Notes: generated by a model not told the origin, from the sequence alone. 64,000 bases of DNA from Distichodus sexfasciatus (GCA_032718565.1 JAVGVS010000008.1:1983579-2047578), one strand, 5' to 3'; shown: positions 11,425-23,322, numbered from the stretch's first letter. Made by a program: numbers and translations.

Positions 11425-11640
11425 GTGAAAGTGATTATTTGTCATTGAGAACATACCACAGCACAACAAACAGTGCACCACAACCAAATGTGACCTCTGC
11501 ATTTGACCCATCCGTGAAGGAGCAATGGGCAGCTAACATGGAAGCGCTTGGGGAGCAGTGATTGGGGACGGTACCTTGCTCATTCGAACCGACGACTTTC
11601 TGACCATTTGGTGAATGCCTTAACCGTTGCGCTACTAACC
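11425..11640 (-). mobile_element. SINE-A, copy with internal deletion near the head
   Basis: On the plus strand it begins GTGAAAGTGATTATTTGTCA and carries GACCCATCCGTGAAGGAGCA. The segment between GGTACCTTGCTCAT and TTCGAACC is shortened compared with the copy at 11039. The complementary head lies at about 11615-11640. Confidence 0.8.
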
Positions 11641-11643
11641 GGC

Positions 11644-12424
11644 ATCGACATAACTAGACTTCAGAAATGGAACGAAAGTCACTGCTGCAGAACCAAAACA
11701 ACTAGAAACCAATCCTGCCTCCAGCTCGCCTTAAAAGGACGCTCCAGCCCAGAGACTTTTAACCCTTAACCAATAGTCACAGTTTACGTTTTCACCTTTA
11801 AACAGTGTTTGCACCAGTTATTTGCAAATTTATGGGGATGTTTCGGATAACTGATAATACTAAAAGTGACGCGCCAGTGTGAGAAATGGACACATTTTTG
11901 GAGTATTTCACTATCCGAGATTGTGCTCTTGACCAGCTTCAAAATTCCAGTAAACTAGCAAACTTTTTGGAGGCATCGTCGGTCACTGATTTTTGCTTTT
12001 TAATACTATGAGTTTGTGACTGGAGTGGTTTTTCCTCAACAGAGATCTTTTCATTTCAAATTCTAGAATAAATTAATAGTGATGCCTGAGTGAGCGCCAG
12101 GCATTATGTTGAAATCTTCAAATCCTAACCCACTTCAGTCCTGACCTCAGGTAGAACTTTCTTTTCCTCCCGGCGAGGCCTGTGCCGGCTCTCGTCTGCC
12201 GCACCTGCTCCCGGGAGTAAGTGAAGCGCTCTTTTGAAACCCGGCTTCCAAAAGCCTCGTCTCTCCTGCAGCGGTGTCGGTGCCCTGACAGCGGGCATCA
12301 GAATGCATTATGTCAGAACTCCTGCAGATTGGGAGCGAGGGAGGAGGACTTTGTGCTTTCTATTCAGTACTGTCAGGCAGAGGAATGATGCTTGTAATGT
12401 GATGTTTTGTCAAACCGCTACAGT
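11644..12424. other. Intergenic stretch, moderately GC-rich at 12.15-12.35 kb
   Basis: No coding exon or repeat end is recognised. The block around 12160-12350 has higher GC and non-repetitive sequence and could be a conserved noncoding element, but there is nothing in the sequence alone to prove it. Confidence 0.35.
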
Positions 12425-12594
12425 TTGGGGGCGATGCAGGTGTCAGAACAAACCCGTATCTCCTTTGTATTTTGTTTTTCCACCACTCTCTTCCTCCCTG
12501 CTTACTCATGCTTAGCGTCACCGTCAGCTACGTGTGAGACGTCCACTTACTAAGGTTCAAGTATTCATCACGATGAGATAAATCACACATCACA
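12425..12594 (+). repeat. Direct repeat A, copy 1
   Basis: It shares about 80% identity by eye with 14411-14590, for example GATGCAGGTGTCAGA, TTCCTCCCT, CTCATGC and GTGAGACGTCCACTTAC in the same order. See copy 2 and the paired repeat B. Confidence 0.75.
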
Positions 12595-12660
12595 TATATA
12601 AAAAGGAGCTACGAAGTCAGATCAACCCCAAACTAACCTAACTACAAAGTTTTGAGAAGG

Positions 12661-12832
12661 TGTGACTGAGCGTGCGATTGTGTGAGTGTGTGTGCCCTGC
12701 GGTGTGTTTGTGCCTACCCAGGGTTGGTCCTCGCCTTGCGCCCGTAGTTCCTGTGATAGGCTCCGGTCCCCACCCCACCGACCCTGGTTGGGATTAAGCG
12801 GATCAGTTAATGAATCAATGAATGAATGAAAG
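12661..12832 (+). mobile_element. SINE-B 3' half (5'-truncated)
   Basis: The sequence matches the 3' half of family B: a TGTGTGCCCTGCGGTGTGTT block, ATAGGCTCCGGTCCCC, AAGCGG, and then a tail of TGAA/ATGA repeats. The tRNA-like head is absent. Confidence 0.75.
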
Positions 12833-12853
12833 TTGTAGGAAATGGATTGATAT

Positions 12854-14092
12854 TAGGGCTGGGCGATATGGCCTTAAAACAATATTGTGATATTTTTAAG
12901 CTACACCACAATACACTATATACAGTACATTTCGATATATTCTCTCTTTCTGGGAGAAAACTACATTTCCCACAATCCCCCACACATGACTCGGAGCTGT
13001 TTCACCATAATGCGATGGATGTGCGTCCAGAATGAACACTGAAAATATCGAGTAAATATCTGTATTGTGAGGAGAATACTGGTTGTTGTTATTTAATCAG
13101 AGTTTTGTCTGTAATAAAGTTTTTGAGAGTGATGGCGTTCCACATGAGACTCGCGGGTGCCCCACGAACAGCCTGTTTAGTGTCACAAAGAATGTAATTT
13201 AGGCCTTGTCCACACAGACGTCAGAATCAGGCGTTTTTCTGGAGTTCGTGGTGTCAGGTGAGCGCAGACTGAGCGCCGACCGTTTTTCTGCTCATTGGAG
13301 TGAATCAGAACGTCCACATGGGCGTTCGTGACCTGCGTTCGGTCGGTCGTGCGTTTGGATGGCGTCAAATAAACGCAGCGTTCAGCGTTTTCCCGGCGCC
13401 AATTTCTGCCGAAATCCAGACGAACGCAAAGAAAACGTTCAAAGAAGGTTCTGGAGGGCCGAATATATCCCATGATTCTGTTAAGTTAGTTTATTATTCC
13501 TATTATGTGCTTCAGTGGGTGATGTAACTGTGCAGCACAAAGACTGTCCTTCATGTGCCACAAACATTTTTTTTAAATACTCACAACTGACGCATGTACA
13601 AGTTATTTATTTTATTTGTTTAAATATACAAGATATACTCCCATTCCATGTGACGTCATTACGCCAAACCAACTGTGCAGCGCATGTCCTTCATGTGCCA
13701 CAGAACTTGTATATTTTGAATATTTTATATACTTTTTATTTTATATTTCATCACACAGGTAAACACTTTGGCCGGCCTGATTACTGCCCCCACAGGTAAA
13801 CACAAAAAATCACAAATTGGGCTGCAGGTTGGCGTTAAAACAGCGAATGCCAATGTAACATCTCATTGAAGTCAATCAAGCGCAGCTACAAACGCATCAA
13901 ACATCACTTCTCTCTCTGTACCCTCGCTTCCCTTCACTTCCGCTACGAAACGTGCCTGCGCTAGGAGAATTTTCTGGATGGACGGGGGAGTGAGCTGTCT
14001 GCTTTAAGAGCGCAGAGAAGCGAAATGCAAAACATTAAGGTGAGGATTTGCACTGTGTTCACAATATAGTCATTTACTACATCGCACCCCTA
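12854..14092. mobile_element. hAT-like element (1.24 kb)
   Basis: The left end is TAGGGCTGGGCGATATGG, a form frequent at hAT ends. The right end is the complement of TAGGGGTGCGATGT. Flanks ATTGATAT and ACTGAAAT match in 6 of 8 positions. Inside, the block TGTCCTTCATGTGCCACA occurs twice (near 13545 and 13686), and a GCCTTGTCCACACAG motif at 13202 suggests a further old insertion. No transposase frame is seen. Confidence 0.6.
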
Positions 14093-14182
14093 ACTGAAAT
14101 ATTCTTAATATTATATATAAAATAATATTATCCTTAAGCAGAGTACGTGATTATATTGTGTAAACTGATTGTATTAATAGTT

Positions 14183-14400
14183 TGAACTCATGCCCTCTTG
14201 GTTTATTGATAAGTATCTGACCACTAGACTGGTCTGATTATCCCTGAAAAGATATTACCCAAGATGTGATTATTTTTTGGCTTTGTGATGACATTTGTGT
14301 ATGTGAGGATGGTCCTCATAAGGGAAAAATATCTAAAAAAAAATATACCTATATCATTTTTAGTATTTGTTTAAAATAATCACTGTACTGAGGTTAAGGT
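14183..14400 (+). repeat. Direct repeat B, copy 1
   Basis: It is colinear with 15441-15665: CCACTAGA, TGATTATC/TGATTGTC, GAAAGATAT, TTTTTGGCT, GACATTTG, ATATGTGAGGA/GTATGTGAGGA, GGTCCTCA and AAAATAT occur in the same order at about 75% identity. Confidence 0.7.
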
Positions 14401-14410
14401 TAAGGTTAGT

Positions 14411-14590
14411 TAGGGGGTGATGCAGGTGTCAGACCGAACCTGTAACTGCTTTGCATTTCGTTTTTTCCACCTCAGTCCACCTCGCTTCCTCCCTATTAAC
14501 TCATGCCTCGCGTCATTGCCAGCTACATGTGAGACGTCCACTTACAGAAGTTCACGTACTGGTCCTGACATGATAAATCATACATCAGTG
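14411..14590 (+). repeat. Direct repeat A, copy 2
   Basis: This is the second copy of the segment at 12425-12594. It directly follows repeat B copy 1, giving the order A-B-A'-B' across 12.4-15.7 kb. That order is what a tandem duplication of a single A...B unit would leave. Confidence 0.75.
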
Positions 14591-15185
14591 GTAAATATTT
14601 CATGCAGTTTGTCTAAGTTCAGCAGGTTGTGCCGTAACTCTGTGCAAGTGATTTGCATGCATTTTTCAAAAGCTGCGCTGAAGGTGGAACTAGAGGTCGT
14701 TTTCGCACCGGTAAATACAGCGGATCTTGGTTGTGATGTTTTAAGTGTGCACTTCAGAGCATATTTTGCCTATTAGTGGCTTTACCGCCCCGTCGGCCAG
14801 ATTTAAATGAGTGTCATTAATCAGCGTGTCACAGAAGTTCATTTTGTTTGTTCTAAATCAGCTTAAACTCTTCTAACCTACACAGGTCAAATTTAAAAAT
14901 ATATCAACACGACAGGTGTAAAGGGTTTACAAAGCCAATGCACGTAGAACACAAAGAGAAAACCTTTTGTTGAGATTCTGTTCAAAAACAAATAAATTCA
15001 TTTCAGCAACTATTTTCGACTGGAAAGTTTCAGAAAACAAAGTGAAATCTTCATAAGAAAATAGAATTATCTTTACATTTAGTACATGATGTATTATGTG
15101 AGGAGCAGGTTTTTACATTTACATTCACAAACTTTTGCAGTCACTTTTCTCCAGAGTGGCTTATATCAATATTACCTAATTATAT
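14591..15185. other. Unique spacer in the second duplication unit
   Basis: No gene or element end is recognised. The corresponding part of the first unit is occupied by SINE-B and hAT sequence instead. Confidence 0.4.
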
Positions 15186-15404
15186 GGGGCAGGTGGTAGC
15201 GTAACGGTAACATCAGCACACCGGTACCACTGAGGTACTCATGAGCAAGTTACTGCCCCCATGAGCAAGTTACTGCCCCCAAGCACTGCTCCCTGGGTGC
15301 TGCCCACTGCTCCTTCACGGATGGGTCACATGCGGAGGTCACATTTTGTAGTGTTGAACTGTGCACTGTGCTGTGGTGTGTTCACAAATAATCACTACCT
15401 TCAC
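15186..15404 (+). mobile_element. SINE-A with a 20-bp internal tandem duplication
   Basis: The head begins GGGGCAGGTGGTAGCGTAAC and the tail ends AATCACTACCTTCAC. The box-B region is deleted. The 20-mer ATGAGCAAGTTACTGCCCCC occurs twice without a spacer (15241-15260 and 15261-15280). Confidence 0.82.
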
Positions 15405-15440
15405 AGTTTACCTGAGCAACTTGGGGTTGTTAAGTGGCTT

Positions 15441-15665
15441 AATAGTTAAAACCCATGCTGTCTCAGTTCATTCATTAGTACCTCACCACTAGAATGACCT
15501 GATTGTCCATTGAAAGATATTTAATCCCAAAATCTGTTACTTTTTGGCTCTGTGAAGACATTTGCATATGTGAGGACGGTCCTCAAAAGGAAAAATATAG
15601 AAAGTTTTAGCATTTATTAGAAAAGAAAAACTAAAATAAATATTTGCTTGCCGAGTTTAAGGTTA
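15441..15665 (+). repeat. Direct repeat B, copy 2
   Basis: This is the diverged copy of 14183-14400, placed just after the SINE-A insertion, and it completes the A-B-A'-B' arrangement. Confidence 0.7.
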
Positions 15666-16223
15666 GGGACTGGTGTAGCTGGACTGTTTAGATTTGGTCA
15701 TAGCGGAAGAACCTCACTAATAAATGCGTGTCTTGTTCTGTTCAAATCTAACGATATCCTGTGGGTGCAAGTCCTAGAACAAAAGAACTAACTCCACAAG
15801 AGTGTTGATTGGGCTTTTATTTGTGAGCGTGTTTGTGTTTTTCTCATCGTTACTGTTTGTTTGTTTTTGTTTTCATGTACAAAGCATCTTTTATTCTGTA
15901 TAACTTTTATCATCTCCCATGGAAGGCTTATCATAACAGAAGAGTTCTGGGTAGAGAATGGACTTTGAATAATTGCTTAATTATAAACACTATCCTTCAC
16001 TGACATGAGCAAGACTTGCAGAAATATCACCAGCCGTTATCCCAAACACATCTCATTTTCACCATGTATTTTTGTTTTTAAATGTCAAATGGCAACTGCA
16101 TGTAACTGTTAATTTTTCTTATTTCTAGGGATGCACGCTATGGGAATAATTTTCAAAACGCTGGATTCTGTGGACACTTGTAAACACAAGCCCCAAACGT
16201 ATAAAAAAAAAAAGCAAACATAA

Positions 16224-16421
16224 GGGTGTTGGTGGCCTAGTGGTAGGACACTTGCCTTGGGAATAAGAGGTTGTGGGTTCAAATCCGACCTCTGGTGTTA
16301 CCAACATTGGGTCCCTGAGCAAGACCCTTAACCCTAAGTTGCTCTCAGGGGAACTGTCCCTGAAATTAGGAAATGTAAGTTGCTCTGGATAAGAGCGTCT
16401 GCTAAATGCTGTAAATGTGAA
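16224..16421 (+). mobile_element. SINE-C (tRNA head, L2-type tail)
   Basis: The head is GGTGGCCTAGTGGTAGGACA (box A), with box B GGTTCAAATCC at 16276-16286. The tail GGATAAGAGCGTCTGCTAAA is the 3' end shared by many vertebrate V-type SINEs with L2-like LINEs, used for recognition by the partner reverse transcriptase. It is nested in the hAT-like element at 16126-17140. Confidence 0.85.
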
Positions 16422-16584
16422 TAAAAATATCCACATGAGCGCAGGCAGAGGTAAGCGTATAAGGACAAAAAAAATTTCTTGACTTCGGACATGCCTGGCA
16501 CAAGTGCTAACTTTCTGACATACAATAAATGCGTCATCAAATATCAGGCAAATCTAAGCATCGGTCCGATGCCGAAGACATTTC

Positions 16585-16715
16585 CTAATAACAGGGACAG
16601 TCTCCCTGGATCAGCTCAGGGTTCAGTGTCTTGTTCAGGGGCTGAATGGCAGGAGAGCTGGAGGTCGAACTCACAACCTCATGGTCTGTAGGCGACTGTC
16701 CTAGACCACCGTCAT
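16585..16715 (-). mobile_element. SINE-C fragment, diverged
   Basis: On the plus strand, GGGACAGTCTCCCTGGA, CAGGGGCTGAATGG and GGTCGAACTCACAACC match the complement of family C from the tail-proximal part to box B. The 3' tail is lost. Confidence 0.6.
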
Positions 16716-17140
16716 CCTCAACCGTCACACTGCACGTCCTACTGCTAGCCTAGCTCATCCCAATCCAAACCTGTCACAGAATATATCATTACATCAACCA
16801 TATATCACGTGAAAGGTAACGTACAGAAGCCCATTACATTCATCTAAGAAAGAAAACTTTACACCTTATGTCATAATTACGAGATGAGAATCTTGTACTA
16901 TAATAATAATAATAACAACAACAACATTTTTGTACAAAATAACGCCACACATTTTAAGACAGAAGCGTGATGCATATAAAACTCCACCTCAGACTCTGGA
17001 CATGTCTGGCATAAGCACTACCTTTCCGGCGGACAATAAATGTGTCATCAAATACCAGCTGGAAATACCGGGCAAATCTAAGCATTGGTCCAATGCCATG
17101 ACTTTTTAAATACGATTCTGATTATCATTGTGCATCCTTA

Positions 17141-18270
17141 CTTATTACATATCGTACATTACATCCATTCATTCTTAAGATCTATTAGAATGCCCACAGT
17201 GTCCAAGAAGCTTGAAACAATTGAAGAAACACTGACCAATATTGACCAGCAAACTGGTTCCACCAGCTTAAGTATGACTCTTTTTTTACTGCCACCGCTG
17301 TAAAATGTTAACACCTCCAAGCTAGATTTGGTGAACCGGTTCACTGTGTACTTGGAACCCTTGGGTCTGCTTGACCAGCTTCAAAACGGCAATAACCAGC
17401 AAATTAGAGTTCACCATAATTTGCAGCTCATGCTGAGTCTTGGTTTGGCAAATACGAGAATTCCAGTCTGATTCATGTATGTTTGCTGTGTCCAGCCAAA
17501 GTGGTGGATCAAATATGGGCTTCCATTTTTCTGAATGACCCTTTACACCATAAAGACACGACATTAATCTGCTGTTTGCTTACAGTATTCTTTGTCAGCT
17601 CAGACACTGTGATTGGCTGGCGTCCCGTAGAGGTTTTAGGAGGCCACAAACCGCAGAGCATTTGGATGCATTTAAACAGACCATAAAACTGGAAGGAAGC
17701 ACATGGCCATGAACCACACTCAGTCATGAACTCAGCAGCAGACGGATTGTTGACCATTTTGCTGCTATTGAAAAAGTGGTTTGTGTCCTTGGATCTGCAA
17801 AATTACAGTAAAAAGACTATAAAATAATAGTGACTAGCCTTGTCTGTGTTTTTCCATTGTCTTTCATCCCTGCAAGTCTTCGTTCTGTGCCATCTCTTTT
17901 GAGTTGCTCAAACAAATTTTAATTAAAATCAACATGAGCTCTGCAGGTCAGAAGTCAGGCCTGGGTGAGAGTTCTCCAGCATTAGACGGAGAACCAACTT
18001 TTAACACAAATGTTTATTAATGAACGCCGGCAGTTTGAAATGTCTGGTTCTATTAAACTCATTCTGTATCAAGTGTCATGGTGCCATGGTGAACTACCCT
18101 CTAAACACGATCAAAGTATCATCGTCTGTGTGAACTCATTTACTAGACAGGGTTATCTGTATAAACTCACTGGTCCAAGTGGTACAAGGCATTAGAAACA
18201 GCCTCGTATCGCTCAAATAAAAATTCAGCCAAAACTGACCATTGAAGAGCGCGTAGGCGAACTGACAAAT
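17141..18270. other. Intergenic stretch, no recognised feature
   Basis: Several short frames overlap on both strands near 17.2-17.7 kb, but none has a recognisable motif, splice context or codon bias. The sequence looks single-copy. Confidence 0.45.
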
Positions 18271-18425
18271 ACTCAAAGTAAATTTTGTCATCTCATCTAT
18301 ATACAGTTACCCAGCGAGACGAGGAGTGGCTCGAGTTTATACAGTACGCAAAAAGACATATAAACAAAACGTTCAGTAACAGACTATATTTATAAATTCT
18401 AAACCAGACTAAAATGTACTGCAAC
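18271..18425 (+). mobile_element. Fragment of the fold-back family seen at 4280-4725
   Basis: It shares CAAAGTAAA, TTTGTCAT, TATATACAGT and CAGCGAGACGAG and then the AAGACAT core motif with the left arm of the element at 4280-4725. No right arm is visible, so it is truncated. Confidence 0.6.
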
Positions 18426-18507
18426 CATCTTAGCAACCAGAAATATCACAAGCAGAGGTGCAGCAAGGACAAAATGGGATGCAGACATAAACTTTGGGGA
18501 CATGTTT

Positions 18508-18741
18508 GGGGCAGTTGGTAGGGTAACGGTTATGGAGTTCGCCCCGTGACCAGAAGGTTGACGGTTCGAATCCCAAACCGATAAAGAAAGGTATCACTGA
18601 GGTACTCGTGAGCAAGGTACCATCCCCAAGCAATGCTCCTTAGGTACTGCCCACTGCTCCTTCACAGTTGGGTCAAATGCAGAGGTCACATTTGGTTGTG
18701 GTGCACTGTGTGCTGTTTTGTGGTGTGTTCACAATGACAAC
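18508..18741 (+). mobile_element. SINE-A, near full-length
   Basis: The head is GGGGCAGTTGGTAGGGTAAC and box B is GGTTCGAATCC around 18562. The body ACTGAGGTACTCGTGAGCAA and the end TGTTCACAATGACAA follow. The final AATCACTCAC tail is missing. Confidence 0.85.
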
Positions 18742-19037
18742 TTTCCCTGTCAGAAACAAAACAAAGACTCAGAGAAGAGACAAGTGTAACACATGAGGAT
18801 AGATGGACCTAATAAATGAGTACAAGGAACATCAAACAAGTCAGGTTCTGGTGAACGCACCAGGGATAGTGTGTGTGTGTGTTTGTGTGATATCTTTGGG
18901 GCGACTCGCACACCTGCAGATTGAGACGTTCCTACTTTTAGAGACAAAGCTTTTTGCTAAGATATATTTTGTATTAAAATGGATATAAGAAAGTAAGAGA
19001 ACAGAAAGTTTCATTTTCTTTACAGCTAGAGCTAGAG

Positions 19038-19189
19038 CAGGGGTGACCAGTTCTAGTCCTGAAAGGCCAGTATCCTGGAGGATTTCCACCATGACCAGTG
19101 AGTCAATTCTGGTGAAATTCTACTTGACACAAGTATGATGGAGAACCTCCAGGATACCAACCCTCCGGGACCGGAACTGGACACCCCTG
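19038..19189. mobile_element. Small fold-back MITE (152 bp)
   Basis: The ends CAGGGGTGACCAGTTCTAGTCC and the complement of GGACCGGAACTGGACACCCCTG form inverted termini. Inner TATCCTGGAGG and CCTCCAGGATA continue the palindrome, so nearly the whole element folds. Flanks AGCTAGAG/AGTTATGG match only 5 of 8. It is probably hAT-derived. Confidence 0.65.
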
Positions 19190-19256
19190 AGTTATGGTTA
19201 CATTTGGGGCAAGCATAGTCATTCAGCATCATTATGTTTATGTAATGTCCCCAATA

Positions 19257-19486
19257 GTGAGTGATTATTTGTCATTCTGTACACAGCACACACAACGAAA
19301 TGTGACTTCTGCATTTGACCCGTCCGTGAAGGAGCAGTGTGCAGCTGACACGTGCAGCATTCGGGGAGCAATGCTAGGATATGGCACCTTGCTCATGAGT
19401 ACCTCAGTGGTACCTTTACCAGTCCGGGATTTGAACCGGTGACCTTCCGATCACGGGGCGAACACCGCTACGCCACAAACTGCCCC
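19257..19486 (-). mobile_element. SINE-A, near full-length
   Basis: On the plus strand it starts AGTGAGTGATTATTTGTCAT, carries GACCCGTCCGTGAAGGAGCA and ATGAGTACCTCAGTGGTACC, and ends at the complementary head around GCCACAAACTGCCCC. Confidence 0.85.
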
Positions 19487-19489
19487 TGT

Positions 19490-21545
19490 AGAGTACAGTA
19501 AAGAAAGCTGTCCTTTAGAGGGTATATAATAGAGCAGACAGTTATGAGTTCATATCTGATGCATCCAAAAATGCACTGTCATCTCAGCAGAATTATTAAT
19601 ATCCACAGAGTTGAATTCAAACTTAACGCAGGAACTATATCTGAAAGCTTTTTTATTTCACCTACTCCACTGTACCGTAATTAATTAGACGAGTGGTTGC
19701 TCTGTAGTTTCTTTGCCAGCGATGTGTCACTACATAATTAATCTATGCACAAGACAGCGAGCAAAAGGTCCTGGAAGACTCAAAAATGAAGTCTGTAGCT
19801 GTCTTTCAACATAAATCTCAAGAAAGTGTCAATGTCAATAAAAGCAGTCATTATTAAAATAATAAAACTCAATTCATCAAACACGTCCTCAAAACAGGAG
19901 GACTGCCAACAATGTGTTACATACGTTTTTCATAGGTTAAAAACCTGCAGTCACAAAAGAATATATGAAGCTCTTTTACAGTAATGTAAAGCAGAAATGT
20001 AAGGCACACTTAGAGAACAAATGTGGCCTGGCAGCAACAGCAGAACGAAACCTGAGGTGTGTAAAGTGAGTAAAACAACCTTGGAAAATGTAGGGATATC
20101 TATAAGTCAGTTATGTCTCCAAGGTCCAGCCACTGTAGGTCTCCGCTGTGTTAAACAGTGTATGCCAGCAGAGTTTAAGATCTACATTACCATTATGTGG
20201 CATTGATCAGATGCTCTTACATTTTCCACGTCAGGAACAGCCTCCTTGGAGAAGCTTGGGGTTAAGTAGGCACACTGCATCAAGGAGAGCTGGACTTGAA
20301 CCCAAAACTACTTGGGTCATAATCTTGATTCATGACAGTCATTTGCTGTTTATTTCTGGTCTGGTCCCTTTTGGTTGCTTTGTTTATGTCGTTAGGATTT
20401 TTATGAAGGGAACGTTCAATTATGTTACAGCTGCCATTTGGACTGGAACTGAAAGTAAGTGAGCAGTGGGACATATGCTGAATAAAATGACAAAGAACAA
20501 CCATTTTGTTGAAAACACTTGTTTTATAACAGCAAATATAATTTTTAACTTAAAGCAAAACACATTTTTACCATAACTTCATTTTTGTGAACATAATGGA
20601 AGTTTATGATAAAAACATTAAAAATGAGGCTTTCGAAATATTGTGCTGTTTTCAAATCACAGTATGTGCAACGATGGAAACTAGATGCTTGACAGATTTA
20701 ATGGATCCTCATCGTAAATGCAGAAATCATTTCACCCACTGCTTAAAGGAGCTACTGTATATGTAAGAAACTTATAACAAGTAATTATAAAATGAACCAA
20801 ATATCTCACCAGAGATTAAAGAATCATGTTAATTTTACTAATCTCACTGACAAGATTAGTACAGCCAGAATTTTCACGTTAAAATGTAAATTTTTTAATT
20901 TGCAGTACGCATGTCATGTTTATGTTTTCATTAAAAGCATATCATGTTTGGCCTGTTGAGCCATCCACCACTATCTCCCAATCACAAGGTCAGTAGTATT
21001 TCAGCTACGAGCATTCTGGATTACAAATGTCTAACGTAACTAAAACTAAATGGCAACGCGTTTGAAAGACGGATACGGCTGAAAGCGGGGAAGAAATTGA
21101 AGACAGATGTCAAAGTAGCTCAGTTTCTACTGTACAGGAAAGATTTAGTCAAGGCTGGCTAACTTTTATAATCACTAGACGTAGGGATGAATATTTCAGA
21201 TATTTTCAACAGTTGAATAACGTTATTCATGTTCGATCATAGATTGTAGCCCATGTGCAGGTGGGTCATTGAACCACAGAATGAATTGTGAATTGAATTG
21301 TTTGAGAAACAAAAACAGTGACTTGTGATGGCTAACATCAGCATCATGTTACGCTGAGACAGTGTGGTAACAGTGCAAACATTAGCACGCTAATTTCGGC
21401 AATGCTAAACATTAGACACGAGATTGACCAAATCTGAGTCCTCATTCGGTCTATCTGACGACATTTTTGTTCTTGGTGCTCGAATGTGTCTAATTAATTT
21501 ATAATAAAGTATAATAGTTTTGGAGCAATACTTTTTGGGGTATAA
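19490..21545. other. Intergenic stretch with one decayed SINE-C fragment
   Basis: The sequence is AT-rich and noncoding. At about 20205-20330 a minus-strand, strongly diverged SINE-C relic can be read (CAGATGCTCTTACAT, GAACAGCCTCC, CTTGAACCCA). Nothing else is recognisable. Confidence 0.45.
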
Positions 21546-21548
21546 AAC

Positions 21549-21724
21549 TAGTAAATGTACCACTGAGTTATGGGCAAGGGCAAGGTACCATCCCCAAGTA
21601 CTGCTCCCCAGGTACTGCCCATGTTAGCTACCTGCTGCTTCTTTACAGATGGGTCGAATGTAGAGATTTCACACTGTGTGCTGTGCTGTGTTCAAAATGA
21701 CAAATAATCACTCACTTTCACTTG
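21549..21724 (+). mobile_element. SINE-A, 5'-truncated and diverged
   Basis: The match starts at the GTACCACTGAG block and runs through CATCCCCAAGTACTGCTCCC to the tail AATAATCACTCACTTTCAC. Confidence 0.75.
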
Positions 21725-23028
21725 CGTTTCACTGACAATGATTATTGGGCTAATGTCAAATGACACCAACATTTTTGAAGTCTCCCAGGTCCATTTAATA
21801 TCTCTCTTCTGCTTAAACTGACAATTTGTGCCCAGGATATCAGATTTTTCTTGGCTATTTAGACTTCAAAACAATCATATAAGGTCTCCAATTACAGCTT
21901 AAGGTGGTCAAATTGCTCCTCATGGACCAGATAAACTTGCGTGCGGCTAAAACCAGTCTGCCTAGACATGCTATATTTCTTTAGCCCAAATTAACGATGA
22001 CATACCACACTTCTATTTTGACACGGAAAAACCACCCAAAACTGTACTTGCAGGAGAGACTTTACATTCGCCCCAATCAAAATATCAGGTCGTAAACTGA
22101 CCACTGCGATCATGTTGCGCAGCTAAAACACGGGTCTAGATGGCGTTCTCTGTGAGGTCAGCGGAGTGCTGTGCTATGTCTGGCATGGCGGGTATGGCAG
22201 GAACTCCCAGCTCGTGGCACACATCCCCTTTTAGGTTGCGGCAAAACTGGTTCGTTCCAGTTTGTTCTGGTGCAGCGCAGTACTTTACTCAGCACTTTTA
22301 AACACTTTCGCTAAGTGTCACAGCCACACACCTGCCTCTGCCTATCTAACACACACACGCACGCACACACGCACACACACACACGGGCTATTTTGCTCTA
22401 CGTTGGCAGCGTTCCCTGCCCACTCGCCCCAGCCTGCTCGTCGTGCACCTGTCCTTAGCAGCGATAAAGTGTCCCACCCCTAATTAACTACACAAGCATC
22501 ACCCAAGTCCGGCCCGGCACACACACAAACAAACACGTCCTCCACTTTTCCCCTCCATCCCACAGCTAATTAGCCTCCCAATCACTGGTGAAACCTAGAC
22601 GACCTATATGCAGCCATCTGGATGAAGCTCTGAGCTGGAGAAGCCTGCATTTCTTACAGGGTTGACGACCGCAATGCACTTTTTAGCGCACTGCACTTCA
22701 TAGCCATAATCCACATTTATAGCTGTACACATTCTTATCTGTTATATCGCTGAGGGAACCAGTAACTTAAAAACATAACTTTTGAATTCACTGGACTGTA
22801 TATGTCTCTTGGTGGATTGTGTGTGCGACAGTGAGCATGTGTGTTTGTGTGTGAAAGCCCGCCCAACTCTGCCTCTGATTGGCTTACCATGAAATATTAC
22901 TCATGCTTAACCAATCATCATCACTTAAGTATTAGTATCGCTTAAGTATAGTAACGCGCAGCATTTTGTTTTCAGTAATGGTAATGCCGTTGTAATGATG
23001 CAAAAAGGAATTAAACAGAGTATCGTTA
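21725..23028. other. Intergenic stretch with a (CA)n tract
   Basis: A CA/CG-type microsatellite lies at about 22349-22384. The remaining sequence is single-copy in appearance with no coding motif. Confidence 0.45.
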
Positions 23029-23209
23029 CACTGTAAACCCGGATTTTGTTTCAACATAAACTATTTAGTAATGATTAATTATTCTTTCGTGTTTTGTAAA
23101 AACAGTGTCTAATTAGTAAAACAGAATAAGCTGTTTGTAATACTTTTCAACATTGTGCAGTGCAATAATCATGATTAGCAAAGATAACTCAACATGTTAC
23201 GTTACTGTC

Positions 23210-23322
23210 AGAGGGGGCGGGGCTCTTTTCAAAAATCACTGTGTCTCGAGGCCTGTGTTCACGAGCCGCGCTGAGGAGTGAGAGCACTGGAGTTTGTCCG
23301 GACGGGAATTTGAAGAAAGCTG
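23210..23322 (+). promoter_or_regulatory. GC-rich promoter-like block and noncoding first exon
   Basis: A GC box (GGGGGCGGGGC) at 23213-23223 is followed by CpG-rich sequence and ends AAAGCTG|GTGAGTG, a strong splice donor with its GT at 23323. This looks like the promoter and untranslated first exon of a Pol II gene. The transcription start is unknown. It may be a transposon gene of the CACTA-like element. Confidence 0.45.

Larger units (their letters stand above)
16126..17140. mobile_element. hAT-like element (1.0 kb) carrying SINEs
   Basis: The left end TAGGGATGCACGCT and the complement of the right end TAAGGATGCACAAT form the inverted termini. They are flanked by CTTATTTC (16118-16125) and CTTATTAC (17141-17148), 7 of 8 matching. 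The interior holds a SINE-C (16224-16421), a second SINE-C fragment and two direct copies of a ~100-bp block (16480-16580 and 16990-17105: CATGTCTGGCA, ACAATAAATG, GTCATCAAATA, CAAATCTAAGCAT). There is no transposase frame. Confidence 0.75.
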
